From: Paraburkholderia monticola
GTDB taxonomy: Bacteria > Pseudomonadota > Gammaproteobacteria > Burkholderiales > Burkholderiaceae
DNA length: 64,000 bases
Assembly (NCBI RefSeq): GCF_001580545.1
Contig: NZ_LRBG01000002.1
Span: 62,001-126,000, forward strand
Direction of reading: 5' to 3'
Shown: in pieces, positions 19,863 to 28,778 of the stretch
Numbering within the stretch: position 1 is the stretch's first letter
Layout of the letters: every line of letters starts with the position of its first letter
Program-made: the position numbers and the translations under genes
The notes under the pieces: generated by a model
Database searches by the model: none
What the model was told of the DNA's origin: nothing
Seen by the model: only the letters and a program-made list of their open reading frames with translations

Positions 19863-20822
19863 ATGACGCTCACCGAATTGAAATACATTGTGGCGGTGGC
19901 CCGCGAGCGGCACTTCGGCCGCGCCGCCGAAGCGTGTTTCGTCAGCCAGCCCACGCTGTCCGTGGCCATCAAGAAGCTCGAAGACGAGCTGAACGTGCAG
20001 ATTTTCGAGCGCGGCACCAGCGAGGTCAGCGTCACGCCGATCGGCGAACAGATCGTCACGCAGGCGCAACGGGTGCTCGAGCAGACGCTCGCCATCAAGG
20101 AAATCGCCAAGCAGGGCAAGGACCCGCTGATCGGTCCGCTGCGCCTCGGCGTGATCTACACGATCGGACCGTACCTGCTGCCGACGCTCGTCAAGCAGAT
20201 GATCCGGCGCGTGCCGCAAATGCCGCTGATGCTGCAGGAAAACTACACGCTGAAGCTGATCGAGCTGCTCAAGCAGGGCGAAATCGACGTCGCGATCATG
20301 GCGCTGCCGTTTCCCGAAACGGGTCTGATGCTGCGCCCGCTGTACGACGAGCCGTTCGTCGTCGCGCTGCCGTCCGGTCACGCGTGGGAAAGCCGCCCGA
20401 AGATCGACCCTGACGACCTGAAGCAGGAAACCATGCTGCTGCTCGGCAGCGGCCATTGTTTCCGCGATCACGTGCTCGGCGTGTGTCCCGAGCTGATGCG
20501 CTTCTCGCAGAACGCGGATGGCATCCAGAAGACCTTCGAGGGCTCGTCGCTCGAAACGATCCGCCATATGGTCGCGAGCGGCGTCGGTATTACCGTGCTG
20601 CCGCGCATGTCGGTGCACGAGGTCAAGCCGCATGCGGGCGGTATCGATGCGGGCCTGCTCAGCTACGTCGCGTTCGACGAGCCGGTCCCCGATCGCCGCG
20701 TCGTGCTCGCGTGGCGTAAGAGCTTCACGCGCATGCCCGCAATCGAGGCGATCTGCGAAGCCATCGCCGCCTGCGACCTGCCGGGCGTCAGAAAGCTCGA
20801 TCTGCCGGCCGCCGTCAACTGA
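19863..20822 (+). CDS. oxyR: Hydrogen peroxide sensor and LysR-type regulator OxyR
   Basis: LysR-family transcription factor activated by peroxide through a disulfide. 319 residues. The winged-helix DNA-binding domain occupies residues 1-60 (VAVARERHFGRAAEACFVSQPTLS). The effector domain has the redox pair Cys199 and Cys208 in GHCFRDHVLGVC, exactly the E. coli OxyR numbering, which separates it from generic LysR proteins. It starts at ATG 19863. It lies directly upstream of catalase and dps, the usual OxyR targets. In several beta-proteobacteria OxyR also represses under reducing conditions. Confidence 0.96.
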   Translation: MTLTELKYIVAVARERHFGRAAEACFVSQPTLSVAIKKLEDELNVQIFERGTSEVSVTPIGEQIVTQAQRVLEQTLAIKEIAKQGKDPLIGPLRLGVIYTIGPYLLPTLVKQMIRRVPQMPLMLQENYTLKLIELLKQGEIDVAIMALPFPETGLMLRPLYDEPFVVALPSGHAWESRPKIDPDDLKQETMLLLGSGHCFRDHVLGVCPELMRFSQNADGIQKTFEGSSLETIRHMVASGVGITVLPRMSVHEVKPHAGGIDAGLLSYVAFDEPVPDRRVVLAWRKSFTRMPAIEAICEAIAACDLPGVRKLDLPAAVN

Positions 20823-20853
20823 CTCGCCGTCGCGCTGCATAAAAGGGCGCAAG

Positions 20854-20899
20854 CCCTATCGAATAGATAAAATTAATCAAATACGAATATTCGATAGGG
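20854..20899. promoter_or_regulatory. 46-bp perfect dyad, candidate OxyR operator for the catalase unit
   Basis: CCCTATCGAATA (20854-20865) and TATTCGATAGGG (20888-20899) are exact reverse complements around a 22-base AT-rich spacer. A candidate -10 (TATAGT, 20904-20909) follows 4 bases later, so the right arm overlaps the poor -35 position. That is the normal position for an activator such as OxyR. The total span equals the ~45-base footprint typical of an OxyR tetramer. Confidence 0.6.
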
Positions 20900-20903
20900 T
20901 TGA

Positions 20904-20909
20904 TATAGT
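20904..20909 (+). promoter_or_regulatory. Candidate -10 element of the small ORF-catalase transcript
   Basis: TATAGT, with no recognisable -35 at 17 bases upstream (ATACGA). This is consistent with an activator-dependent promoter driven from the dyad at 20854-20899. The leader between it and the small ORF at 21001 has GC-rich inverted segments. Confidence 0.4.
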
Positions 20910-21000
20910 TTCCTCCAGGGATCGCCCGATCCCCTTATTCGACAAGGCTCAGCGCCCGTCCCAAGACTAGGGGCGTGAGGCCAGCCCGGAGGAAAACACC

Positions 21001-21120
21001 ATGCAAGCGGATTCTCAGTCCATCCACGCTGTTCCTGCTCAACCGGCCACCGCGGCCGTCGCGCTAAGCATCCGCACGATCGCCGTGTCGTTGCTGGTCG
21101 ACCGGGTGCTGGGCGCCTGA
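21001..21120 (+). CDS. 39-residue small protein upstream of catalase, unknown function
   Basis: Not recognised. The ATG at 21001 is preceded by a strong GGAGG site with 7-base spacing. The product has a polar N-terminus (MQADSQSIHAVPAQP) and a hydrophobic or amphipathic C-terminal half ending RVLGA. It lies between the candidate OxyR-controlled promoter and the catalase start (81 bases downstream) on the same strand, so co-expression under peroxide stress is likely. The ribosome-binding site and frame argue for translation, but the tiny length leaves doubt. Its last 13 coding bases plus stop (GCTGGCGCCTGA-like, shared word GCTGGGCGCCTGA) recur at the end of the small ORF after catalase. Confidence 0.5.
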   Translation: MQADSQSIHAVPAQPATAAVALSIRTIAVSLLVDRVLGA

Positions 21121-21201
21121 CCTGTCGATCCACCACGGCATCCGCCGAGCGGATGCCGCGCGCTTTTCCTCTGATCCGAAAAAATTCACGCAGGAGTACG
21201 C

Positions 21202-22653
21202 ATGTCCGAACATAAGCTCAGCAACGCCGCCGGCGCCCCCGTCGCCGACAACCAGAACTCGATGACCGCCGGCCCGCGCGGTCCGGTCGTGTTGCAGGAC
21301 GTCTGGCTGCTCGAAAAGCTCGCCCATTTCGATCGCGAAGTGATTCCCGAGCGTCGTGTTCACGCGAAGGGTTCGGGTGCGTTCGGCACGCTGAGCGTGA
21401 CGCACGACATTTCGCGCTACACGAAGGCGAAGGTATTCGCGCAGGTCGGCAAGGAAACGCCGCTGTTCATGCGCTTTTCGACGGTGGCCGGCGAGCGTGG
21501 CGCGGCCGACGCCGAGCGCGACGTGCGCGGCTTCTCGATCAAGTTCTACACCGAAGAAGGCAACTGGGACGTGGTCGGCAACAACACGCCTGTGTTCTTC
21601 ATCCGCGATCCTTTGAAGTTTCCGGACTTCATTCATACGCAAAAGCGCGATCCGTACACGAATCTGCGCAGCAATGTCGCCGCGTGGGATTTCTGGTCGC
21701 GTCATCCTGAGTCGTTGCATCAGGTGACGATTCTGATGAGCGATCGCGGCATCCCGAAGAATTACCGGCAGATGCACGGCTTCGGCTCGCACACGTACTC
21801 GTTCATCAACGCGAACGATGAGCGCTTCTGGGTCAAGTTTCACTTCAAGTCGCTGCAAGGCGTCGAGAACTTCACCGACGCCGAAGCCGCCCAGGTGGTC
21901 GCCAATGATCGCGAGAGCGCGCAGCGCGATCTGGTGAACAGTATCGACGCGGGCCACTTCCCGAAGTGGCGCTTCGCGATTCAGGTGATGCCGGAAGCGG
22001 ACGCGGCGAATTACCGCTTCAACCCGTTCGACATCACGAAGGTGTGGTCGCAGAAGGACTATCCGTTGATCGACGTCGGCACGATCGAGTTGAACCGCAA
22101 CGCGGCGAACTATTTCGCGGACGTCGAACAGGCAGCGTTCACGCCGGCGAACGTGGTGCCGGGCATCGGCTTTTCGCCGGACCGGCTGTTGCAGGGGCGT
22201 CTGTTCTCGTACGGTGACACCCAGCGTTACCGGCTCGGTATCAACCACCATCAGATTCCGGTGAACGCGCCGCGTGTGCCGCGCGCGCATTCGTTCCATC
22301 GCGACGGCGCGATGCGCACCGATGGCAATCTCGGCGGCAACGTGAACTACGAGCCGAATCGCTTCGGCGACTTCGCGCAGGACGCGAATGCCGCGGAGCC
22401 GTCGCTCGCGGCGGGAGCGGTCGCGCGTTACGAGCATCGCGAGGACGACGACTACTACACGCAGCCGCGCATGCTGTTCGCGTTGTTCGACGACGCCCAG
22501 CGTGAGCGTCTGTTCGGCAATATCGCGCGACATATCGATGGCGTGCCGCAGGAGATCGTCGCGCGTCAGATCGAGCATTTCCGTCGCGCTGATCCGGCTT
22601 ACGCGCAAGGGGTGATCGCGGCGCTCGCCGCATTGCAGAAAGGTAAGCAGTAA
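21202..22653 (+). CDS. katA: Monofunctional haem catalase, small-subunit (clade 3) type
   Basis: Breaks hydrogen peroxide into water and oxygen. 483 residues, the size of small-subunit clade 3 catalases and clearly shorter than KatE/HPII (~750). The distal histidine is His54 in [10 protein letters not shown], and the proximal haem-ligand tyrosine is Tyr337 in [12 protein letters not shown]. It starts at ATG 21202 after AGGAG. It lies downstream of oxyR and a 39-residue ORF and upstream of a 54-residue ORF and dps, forming a peroxide-defence cluster. The symbol is chosen by subclass and could be named katE in related genomes. Confidence 0.95.
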   Translation: MSEHKLSNAAGAPVADNQNSMTAGPRGPVVLQDVWLLEKLAHFDREVIPERRVHAKGSGAFGTLSVTHDISRYTKAKVFAQVGKETPLFMRFSTVAGERGAADAERDVRGFSIKFYTEEGNWDVVGNNTPVFFIRDPLKFPDFIHTQKRDPYTNLRSNVAAWDFWSRHPESLHQVTILMSDRGIPKNYRQMHGFGSHTYSFINANDERFWVKFHFKSLQGVENFTDAEAAQVVANDRESAQRDLVNSIDAGHFPKWRFAIQVMPEADAANYRFNPFDITKVWSQKDYPLIDVGTIELNRNAANYFADVEQAAFTPANVVPGIGFSPDRLLQGRLFSYGDTQRYRLGINHHQIPVNAPRVPRAHSFHRDGAMRTDGNLGGNVNYEPNRFGDFAQDANAAEPSLAAGAVARYEHREDDDYYTQPRMLFALFDDAQRERLFGNIARHIDGVPQEIVARQIEHFRRADPAYAQGVIAALAALQKGKQ

Positions 22654-22717
22654 CAAGGTAACCGACGCCGCGGCGCATTGCGTCGCGGCCGTCACGATAC
22701 GAACCGGGAGTACGATC

Positions 22718-22882
22718 ATGATTCAGACGATGCTGGCAACCATTGGCGCTCCAGTCGCCCCGCGCGACATCGAGGCGCAACGGCAGGCGGTCATGCTGCG
22801 CAAGGTCATGGGCTTTGCGATCGTCGCGAGCGGCTTTGCGGTGATCGCCGCGCAGGCGTTGCAACACGCGCTGGGCGCCTGA
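22718..22882 (+). CDS. 54-residue small membrane-like protein downstream of catalase, unknown function
   Basis: Not recognised. The ATG at 22718 is preceded by CGGGAG with 7-base spacing. The product is 54 residues: a short start, a charged stretch ([14 protein letters not shown]), then a hydrophobic helix of about 20 residues ([17 protein letters not shown]) ending HALGA. It follows catalase by 64 bases with no terminator between, so it is probably on the catalase transcript. It looks like a single-span membrane peptide or a short amphipathic helix. The ending LGA and the underlying bases match the end of the 39-residue ORF before catalase. Confidence 0.5.
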   Translation: MIQTMLATIGAPVAPRDIEAQRQAVMLRKVMGFAIVASGFAVIAAQALQHALGA

Positions 22883-23036
22883 GCGCTGGGCCGCCAGGAC
22901 GGCCGCGCAGCAAGGCTTTCAGGCACGGCTCACGGAAACCTCGCGGCATTTCACGCTACACTGTCGAACGTTTTATCTCTGTTTCCGCAGACCGTCATCT
23001 GCCGACCGGTTCGTATCACTCTTCGAAGGAGTCATC

Positions 23037-23531
23037 ATGGCCAAGAAAGAAACCGCAGCCGCACCGCAAGTCAACATCGGCATTAGCGACAAGGATCGCA
23101 AGAAGATCGCCGATGGTCTGTCGCGTCTGCTCGCCGACACCTACACGCTGTATCTGAAGACCCACAACTTTCACTGGAACGTGACGGGTCCGATGTTCAA
23201 CACGCTGCATCTGATGTTCGAAACGCAGTACAACGAACTCGCGCTCGCGGTCGATGCGATCGCCGAACGTATCCGCGCGCTGGGCGTGCATGCGCCGGGC
23301 AGCTACAGGGATTTCGCGAAGCTGTCGTCGATCCCCGAAGCGGATGGCGTGCCGGCCGCGGAAGACATGATCCGCCAGCTGGTCGAAGGTCAGGAAGCCG
23401 TGGTGCGCACCGCGCGCGCGATCTTCCCGTCGACGGAAGCCGCTAACGACGAACCGACCGCCGATCTGCTCACGCAACGCATGCAGACGCACGAAAAAAC
23501 CGCGTGGATGCTGCGCTCGCTGCTCGCCTGA
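23037..23531 (+). CDS. dps: Dps-family DNA-binding ferritin-like protein
   Basis: Dodecameric mini-ferritin that stores iron using peroxide and protects DNA in stress. 164 residues with a Lys-rich N-terminal tail (MAKKE) of the kind used for DNA contact. Ferroxidase-site residues are visible in [12 protein letters not shown] (near residue 40) and [20 protein letters not shown] (near 62-80). It starts at ATG 23037 after CGAAGGAG. It is preceded by a 154-base gap and followed by a terminator. Position behind oxyR and catalase suggests peroxide induction. Confidence 0.95.
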   Translation: MAKKETAAAPQVNIGISDKDRKKIADGLSRLLADTYTLYLKTHNFHWNVTGPMFNTLHLMFETQYNELALAVDAIAERIRALGVHAPGSYRDFAKLSSIPEADGVPAAEDMIRQLVEGQEAVVRTARAIFPSTEAANDEPTADLLTQRMQTHEKTAWMLRSLLA

Positions 23532-23605
23532 GTTGCCGCGGTTAAGCCGCTCGAGTCACGTCTGATGCCGGCGTGGGCAACGCCTGCGCTGAGCTGAAAG
23601 CCTAC

Positions 23606-23635
23606 AAGCCTCCCTGCACGGGAGGCTTTGTTTTT
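23606..23635 (+). terminator. Intrinsic terminator after dps
   Basis: Perfect arms AAGCCTCCC (23606-23614) and GGGAGGCTT (23620-23628), 5-base loop, followed by TGTTTTTT. Confidence 0.9.
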
Positions 23636-23719
23636 TGCGCAGCCGGCGCGCGTCTCCGGGCCGCAGTGCGCTTCCCGTAAAATAGGCGGACCGTGTTCGC
23701 ACTTCACCGAGTTCGTCCC

Positions 23720-24583
23720 ATGTTCGCTCGACTTCCCCTGTATCTGCGCCTCGTGCGCATGGACAAGCCGATCGGCAGCCTGCTGCTGCTGTGGCCGACG
23801 CTCAATGCGCTGTGGATCGCGTCAGGTGGTCATCCATCGTGGCAGCTGCTGGTGATCTTCACGCTCGGCACGGTGCTGATGCGCTCGGCCGGCTGTGCGA
23901 TCAACGACTACGCGGACCGCGATTTCGACCGTCACGTGAAGCGCACCGAAAACCGGCCGATCACGTCCGGCAAGATCAATGCATGGGAAGCGGTCGTGCT
24001 GGCCACCGTTCTGTCGCTGGTCGCGTTTCTGCTGATTCAGCCGCTCAATGCGTTGACGAAGGAATTGTCGGTGGTTGCGTTGTTCGTCGCCGGCACGTAT
24101 CCGTTCATGAAGCGCTTCTTCGCGATTCCGCAGGCGTACCTGGGCATCGCGTTCGGCTTTGGCATTCCGATGGCGTTCGCCGCGGTGCAGGATCACGTGC
24201 CGCCGCTCGCCTGGGTCATGCTGATCGCGAATATCTTCTGGGCCGTCGCGTACGACACCGAATACGCGATGGTCGACCGCGATGACGACATCAAGATCGG
24301 CATCCGCACGTCGGCGCTGACCTTCGGCCGTTTCGACGTGACCGCGGTCATGTTGTGCTATGCCGTGACGCTCGGGATTTACGTTGGCATCGGCGTGACG
24401 CTCGGGTTTGGTCTGCTGTACTGGCTCGGCTGGGCGGCCGCGGCAGGGTGCGCGTGCTATCACTACACGCTGATCCGCAACCGCGAGCGCATGCCGTGCT
24501 TCGCTGCGTTCCGGCACAACAACTGGCTCGGCGGCGCGTTGTTCGCGGGGATTGCCGCGCACTACGTGGTGGCTTCGTTTTAA
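23720..24583 (+). CDS. ubiA: 4-hydroxybenzoate polyprenyltransferase
   Basis: Membrane prenyltransferase that attaches the polyprenyl tail to 4-hydroxybenzoate in ubiquinone synthesis. 287 residues from ATG 23720 ([20 protein letters not shown]), the usual length in this group; a GTG nine codons upstream is possible but less likely. The two Asp-rich motifs that hold the Mg-diphosphate are NDYADRDFD near residue 64 and DRDDDIKIG near 186. About eight membrane helices are predicted. It is a monocistronic gene with a TAAAAT -10-like word about 40 bases upstream. Confidence 0.96.
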   Translation: MFARLPLYLRLVRMDKPIGSLLLLWPTLNALWIASGGHPSWQLLVIFTLGTVLMRSAGCAINDYADRDFDRHVKRTENRPITSGKINAWEAVVLATVLSLVAFLLIQPLNALTKELSVVALFVAGTYPFMKRFFAIPQAYLGIAFGFGIPMAFAAVQDHVPPLAWVMLIANIFWAVAYDTEYAMVDRDDDIKIGIRTSALTFGRFDVTAVMLCYAVTLGIYVGIGVTLGFGLLYWLGWAAAAGCACYHYTLIRNRERMPCFAAFRHNNWLGGALFAGIAAHYVVASF

Positions 24584-24663
24584 TTCACGTACGCGGATTG
24601 CCGGCGTCGGAGCGCTGCTGTTCCCTCGCGACGCCGGTGCCCGCCGGTTCCCGCCGATTCCCT

Positions 24664-25479
24664 TTACTGCTTGCCGAACTCGTCGCCCATCTCGCGCGCT
24701 CGCGCGTCGGCGGCCAGCACGCCACGCACGATCGCATCCTTGATGCCGCTCGCGTCGAACGAGGCGAGCGCCGCCGCGGTCGTGCCGCCTTTCGACGTCA
24801 CGCGCTCGCGCAGCACGCTCGGCGGCTCGTCGGAATTGGCCGCGAGTTGCGCGGCGCCGGTGAACGTCGCGACCGCGAGCGCGCGGCCCTGCGCTTCGTC
24901 CATGCCGAGCTGGCGCGCGGCTTCTTGCAGCGCTTCGATGAAATAGAACACGTAGGCCGGTCCGCTGCCTGAGATCGCGGTGACCGCGTCGATCTTCGCT
25001 TCGTCGTCGAACCAGACCGTTTCGCCGACCGCACCGAGCACTTGCGAGGCCAGCGCGCGGCCCGCTTCGTCGACGCTGCCGCTGGCGACGAGGCCCGTCA
25101 CGCCCATGCCGATCAGCGCCGGGGTATTCGGCATCACGCGCACGATGCGGCTATGGCCAGCGAGCCAGCGCGACATGTCGCCGATGCGAATGCCCGCGAC
25201 GATGCTGACGACCAGCTGCGCCGCGCGCAGATGCGGCGCCACCGATTCGGCCACGCTCTTCAGGATCTGCGGCTTCACCGCGAGCACAACCGCGTCGTAG
25301 GCGGCGAGCGCGCCGTCCGCGGCCGCGCCGGTGCGGATACCGAATTGCTGCTCGTTGCGCTTGCGCGCGTCTTCGTTCGGATCGATCGCGTACAGGTCCG
25401 CGGGTGCGACGCCCCGTTTGATGAGGCCGCCGATCAACGCCGCGGCCATGTTGCCGCCGCCGATAAACGCAATTTTCAT
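24664..25479 (-). CDS. proC: Pyrroline-5-carboxylate reductase
   Basis: Last enzyme of proline synthesis, reducing pyrroline-5-carboxylate with NADPH. 271 residues. An N-terminal Rossmann fold (MKIAFIGGGNMAAALIGG) is followed by VMPNTPALIGMGVTG near residue 113. The signature ISGSGPAYVFYFIEAL is near 167 and SKGGTTAAALASFD near 227. It is the last gene of a six-gene minus-strand run, 55 bases after the PLP-homeostasis gene, a pairing very common in bacteria. Confidence 0.96.
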   Translation of the reverse strand: MKIAFIGGGNMAAALIGGLIKRGVAPADLYAIDPNEDARKRNEQQFGIRTGAAADGALAAYDAVVLAVKPQILKSVAESVAPHLRAAQLVVSIVAGIRIGDMSRWLAGHSRIVRVMPNTPALIGMGVTGLVASGSVDEAGRALASQVLGAVGETVWFDDEAKIDAVTAISGSGPAYVFYFIEALQEAARQLGMDEAQGRALAVATFTGAAQLAANSDEPPSVLRERVTSKGGTTAAALASFDASGIKDAIVRGVLAADARAREMGDEFGKQ

Positions 25480-25534
25480 GATGGTCCGGATAGGTTCAGG
25501 TGAGAGGCGGAAATGCGAGTGAGGGCTTCGAACC

Positions 25535-26245
25535 TCAGCGCGAATAATCGCGCGCGCCGAAGATCGCGGTGCCGACGCGCACGATCGTCGCGCCTTCGAG
25601 CACGGCGGCTTCGAGATCGGCCGACATGCCCATCGACAGCGTATCGAGCGCGAGCCCGTCGTTACGCAAGCGCTCGAACAGCTCGCGCAGTTCGCGATGT
25701 GGCGCGCGTTGCGCGTCGAGATCGCCGGCCGGTTCGGGAATCGACATCAGGCCGCGCAGCTTCAGCTTCGGCAGCGCGGCGATCTGATGCGCGATAGCGG
25801 CCGCCTCGGCGATCGCGACGCCGCTCTTCGACGCCTCGCCGCTGACGTTGACCTGCAGGCACACGTTGAGCGGCGGCAGATTGTCGGGGCGCTGCTCCGA
25901 GAGCCGCTGCGCGATCTTCAGCCGATCGACCGAATGCACCCAGTCGAAATGCTCGGCGACCGGCCGCGTCTTGTTCGATTGCAGCGGCCCGATGAAATGC
26001 CATTCGAGCGACGCGCGCAGATCGGCGAGCGTCTGGATCTTGTCGAGCGCTTCCTGCACGTAGTTTTCGCCGAACGCACGCTGACCGGCCGCATGAGCGG
26101 CGCGCACGGCATCGGCGGGAAACGTCTTGGAGACCGCGAGCAGCGTGACGGACTGCGCATCGCGGCCGGCCGCTTGCGCGGCTCTCGCGATGCGCTGCTG
26201 CACGTCAGCGAGGTTGTGACGCAGAGAGTGAAGCAGATCGGACAT
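25535..26245 (-). CDS. yggS: YggS-family pyridoxal phosphate homeostasis protein
   Basis: PLP-binding protein with an alanine-racemase-like barrel and no known catalytic activity; it keeps free PLP in balance. 236 residues. The PLP lysine is in LLAVSKTFP near residue 40, with GENYVQEA following and the phosphate-binding LSMGMSADLEAAVLEG near 205. It starts at ATG 26245, 36 bases after glcF. It precedes proC, the usual neighbour of this family. Confidence 0.94.
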   Translation of the reverse strand: MSDLLHSLRHNLADVQQRIARAAQAAGRDAQSVTLLAVSKTFPADAVRAAHAAGQRAFGENYVQEALDKIQTLADLRASLEWHFIGPLQSNKTRPVAEHFDWVHSVDRLKIAQRLSEQRPDNLPPLNVCLQVNVSGEASKSGVAIAEAAAIAHQIAALPKLKLRGLMSIPEPAGDLDAQRAPHRELRELFERLRNDGLALDTLSMGMSADLEAAVLEGATIVRVGTAIFGARDYSR

Positions 26246-26281
26246 GGAACGAACCGGTATTCAGCGAAGACGATGCCCCGA

Positions 26282-27508
26282 TTATACGGACAGCATGTGC
26301 TCCACCAGTTCGATCCAGTGCGCGACCGGCGTCGAGGTGCCGCTTTGCAGATGCGCGATGCAGCCCACGTTCGCCGACACGATCACCTGCGGCTCCTGCG
26401 CCTGCAAACGCTCGAGCTTCTGATCGCGCAGCGCATACGACAGGCGCGGCTGCAGCAGCGAATAGGTGCCGGCCGAGCCGCAGCACAGATGGCTATCGGC
26501 GGGCAGGCGCACTTCGACGCCGAGCGCGCCGAGCAGTTGCTCGACCTTGCCGCGGATCTGCTGACCGTGCTGCAGCGTGCAGGGCGGATGAAACGCGACC
26601 GTGTGCACCGAGCGGCGCCGTGTGATCGCGACGAGCTGTTCTTCGAACTCGGGCAGGATCTCGGCGACGTCGCGCGTCAGTTCGACGATGCGGCGCGCTC
26701 TCTCCGCATACGTGGGATCGTGGCGCAGCAGGTGCGCGTATTCCTTGACCGTCGCGCCGCAGCCCGACGCGTTCATCACGATCGCTTCGACGCCCTGTTC
26801 GACGTAGGGCCACCATGCGTCGATGTTCGCGCGCAGGTCGTCGAGCGCTTCGTCGTGGTAGCCGAGGTGCAGGCGGATCGCGCCGCAGCAGCCGGCCTCG
26901 GGCGCGACCAGCGTCTCGATGCCGAGCGCATCGAACACGCGCGCGGTCGCGATGTTGACGTTCGGCATCATCGACGGTTGCACGCAACCCGCCAGCATCA
27001 GCACCTTGCGTTCGTGTTTCGCGCTCGGCCATTCGAGCGGACGCTGGCGCGCCGGCACCTTGTCGCGCAGCTTCTTCGGCAACAGGCCGCGCACGTGCTG
27101 GCCGAGGCGCATCGCGGGCGTGAAGATCGCGCTGTTCGGCAGCACGCTCGCGAGCAGACGCCGCATCAGCCGTTGATTGAGCGGACGCGTGACTTTCTCT
27201 TCAGTCAGCTTGCGGCCGATTTCGACGAGCCGCCCGTATTGCACGCCCGACGGGCACGTCGACTCGCAGTTGCGGCAGGTGAGGCAGCGGTCGAGGTGAA
27301 CCTGCGTGCTGCGCGTAATCGGCGCGCCTTCGACCATCTGCTTGATCAGATAGATGCGCCCGCGCGGGCCGTCGAGCTCGTCGCCGAGCAGTTGATAGGT
27401 CGGGCAGGTGGCCGTGCAGAAACCGCAATGCACGCATTTGCGCAGGATGGCGTCCGCTTCGTTGCCATCGGGCGTATTGCGAATGAAGTCCGCGAGGTTG
27501 GTTTGCAT
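26282..27508 (-). CDS. glcF: Glycolate oxidase iron-sulfur subunit GlcF
   Basis: Electron-transfer subunit of the membrane-associated glycolate dehydrogenase. 408 residues (E. coli 407). Two 4Fe-4S motifs, CVHCGFCTATCP near residue 22 and CLTCRNCESTCP near 73, are followed by two CCG domains (CCGAIRLHLG near 205, CCGSAGTYSLLQP near 345). The start ATG 27508 sits 8 bases after the glcE stop. The longer frame to 28024 is the opposite-frame shadow of glcE and is rejected. Confidence 0.96.
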   Translation of the reverse strand: MQTNLADFIRNTPDGNEADAILRKCVHCGFCTATCPTYQLLGDELDGPRGRIYLIKQMVEGAPITRSTQVHLDRCLTCRNCESTCPSGVQYGRLVEIGRKLTEEKVTRPLNQRLMRRLLASVLPNSAIFTPAMRLGQHVRGLLPKKLRDKVPARQRPLEWPSAKHERKVLMLAGCVQPSMMPNVNIATARVFDALGIETLVAPEAGCCGAIRLHLGYHDEALDDLRANIDAWWPYVEQGVEAIVMNASGCGATVKEYAHLLRHDPTYAERARRIVELTRDVAEILPEFEEQLVAITRRRSVHTVAFHPPCTLQHGQQIRGKVEQLLGALGVEVRLPADSHLCCGSAGTYSLLQPRLSYALRDQKLERLQAQEPQVIVSANVGCIAHLQSGTSTPVAHWIELVEHMLSV

Positions 27509-27516
27509 CGCGTCGC

Positions 27517-28605
27517 TCAGAAGTCGGAGTAGAGACGGCCGCGGTTGAAGATCCGGGCCGGGTCGAATGCTTGTTTGAGGCCGCGATGGATTTTCATCAG
27601 CGGCGCGGGCAGCGGCGTGAACACACCGGCGCTGCGGTCGTAGCCGTGGCCGCAGCGGAAGATCGTGGCGTGGCCGCCGGCCTGCTTCGCGCTGATGCGC
27701 ACGGTTTGCGCGTCGGTATCGGTGATCCACCAGCGCTGGCCGCCGCCCCATTCCATCAGTTGCGCGCCGGGCAGTTGCAGCGGCTCGGTGATCGTCGGCA
27801 GCGCGAGGCGCCACAGCGCGGCCTTCGGCGGAATTCCGGCAAAGAACGAATCGGTCTGTTCGCGCAGGCCGGCCCAGAAACGTTCGGCTTCGACCGCATC
27901 GACGACCTCGCCGCCGAGCCCGGTGCGCGCGGCCTTGACCGCGGCTTCCGCGCCGCCGAGCCGGACCGCGAGCGTGCCGTGGCGCCATGCGCTCGCGGTG
28001 ATCGGCAGCGGCCGGCCGCCCCATTCGTTGAGCTTGCGTACCGCGTCGGTGCCGTTCATGTCGAACTTCAGTGTGGCTTCGACCTGCGGCCGCGGCAGCA
28101 CCTTGACCGACAATTCGAGGATCAGCCCGAGCGTGCCGAGCGAGCCCGCCAGCAGCCGCGACACGTCGTAGCCCGCGACGTTCTTCACGACCTGGCCGCC
28201 GAAGTGCAGCACCTGGCCCTGGCCGTTCATCACGACGGCGCCGAGCACGAAGTCGCGCGCGGCGCCGACGGCAGGCCGGCGCGGCCCGGAAATGCCCGCG
28301 GCGATGCAGCCGCCGAAGGTGGCCTGCGGACCGAAGTGCGGCGGCTCGAACGGCAGCATCTGGTCGTGCTCGGCGAGCGCGGCTTCGATTTCCAGCAGCG
28401 GGGTGCCCGCGCGCGCAGTGATCACGAGCTCGGCCGGATCGTACGCGATGATGCCGCGATAAGCGCGCGTGTCGAGGATCTCACCTTCCAGCGTCTGGCC
28501 ATACCAGTCCTTGGTGCCGCCGCCGCGGACGCGCAGCGCGCGTCCCTCGGCGCTGGCCGACCGCACGCGTTCGGACCATACGGCGACGATGTCGTCCTCT
28601 TCCAT
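27517..28605 (-). CDS. glcE: Glycolate oxidase FAD-binding subunit GlcE
   Basis: FAD-binding partner of GlcD. 362 residues, typical size. The N-terminal FAD fold includes VRGGGTKDWYG near residue 26 and PPHFGPQATFGGCIAAGISGP near 90-110; [21 protein letters not shown] is near 138. It is read after glcD across a 173-base gap that contains a long GC hairpin, and before glcF with 8 bases between them. Confidence 0.93.
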   Translation of the reverse strand: MEEDDIVAVWSERVRSASAEGRALRVRGGGTKDWYGQTLEGEILDTRAYRGIIAYDPAELVITARAGTPLLEIEAALAEHDQMLPFEPPHFGPQATFGGCIAAGISGPRRPAVGAARDFVLGAVVMNGQGQVLHFGGQVVKNVAGYDVSRLLAGSLGTLGLILELSVKVLPRPQVEATLKFDMNGTDAVRKLNEWGGRPLPITASAWRHGTLAVRLGGAEAAVKAARTGLGGEVVDAVEAERFWAGLREQTDSFFAGIPPKAALWRLALPTITEPLQLPGAQLMEWGGGQRWWITDTDAQTVRISAKQAGGHATIFRCGHGYDRSAGVFTPLPAPLMKIHRGLKQAFDPARIFNRGRLYSDF

Positions 28606-28722
28606 GGTGTCCTGCTCGTTGTGTTTCGTTTGATTGTACCGGGCGGGGGCCCGCTGACAAGCCGGAGCGCACCCGCACGGGGAGCGCCGCGCGTCGGTAC
28701 TTCAGTCGGAGGAGGCTCACGG

Positions 28723-28778
28723 CGCCGCGCCCGCGCGAGGACCGGCGCGGGCGCGGCGAACGGTGGCTGCGCCAGCCG
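28723..28778 (-). other. Long GC inverted repeats in the glcD-glcE gap
   Basis: Perfect 14-base arms CGCCGCGCCCGCGC (28723-28736) and its complement (28745-28758) with an 8-base loop. A smaller GGCTG/CAGCC hairpin lies between it and the glcD stop. There is no T-run, so it is more likely an mRNA-stability or pausing element than a terminator. Confidence 0.6.

Noticed and set aside
26282..28024. 580-codon frame suggesting a longer GlcF
   Set aside because: The first ~170 codons are the shadow of glcE; the glcF start at 27508 fits length and spacing.
28481..28720. 79-codon minus-strand frame overlapping the glcE start
   Set aside because: GTG start without a site, Arg-rich, overlaps glcE in another frame.
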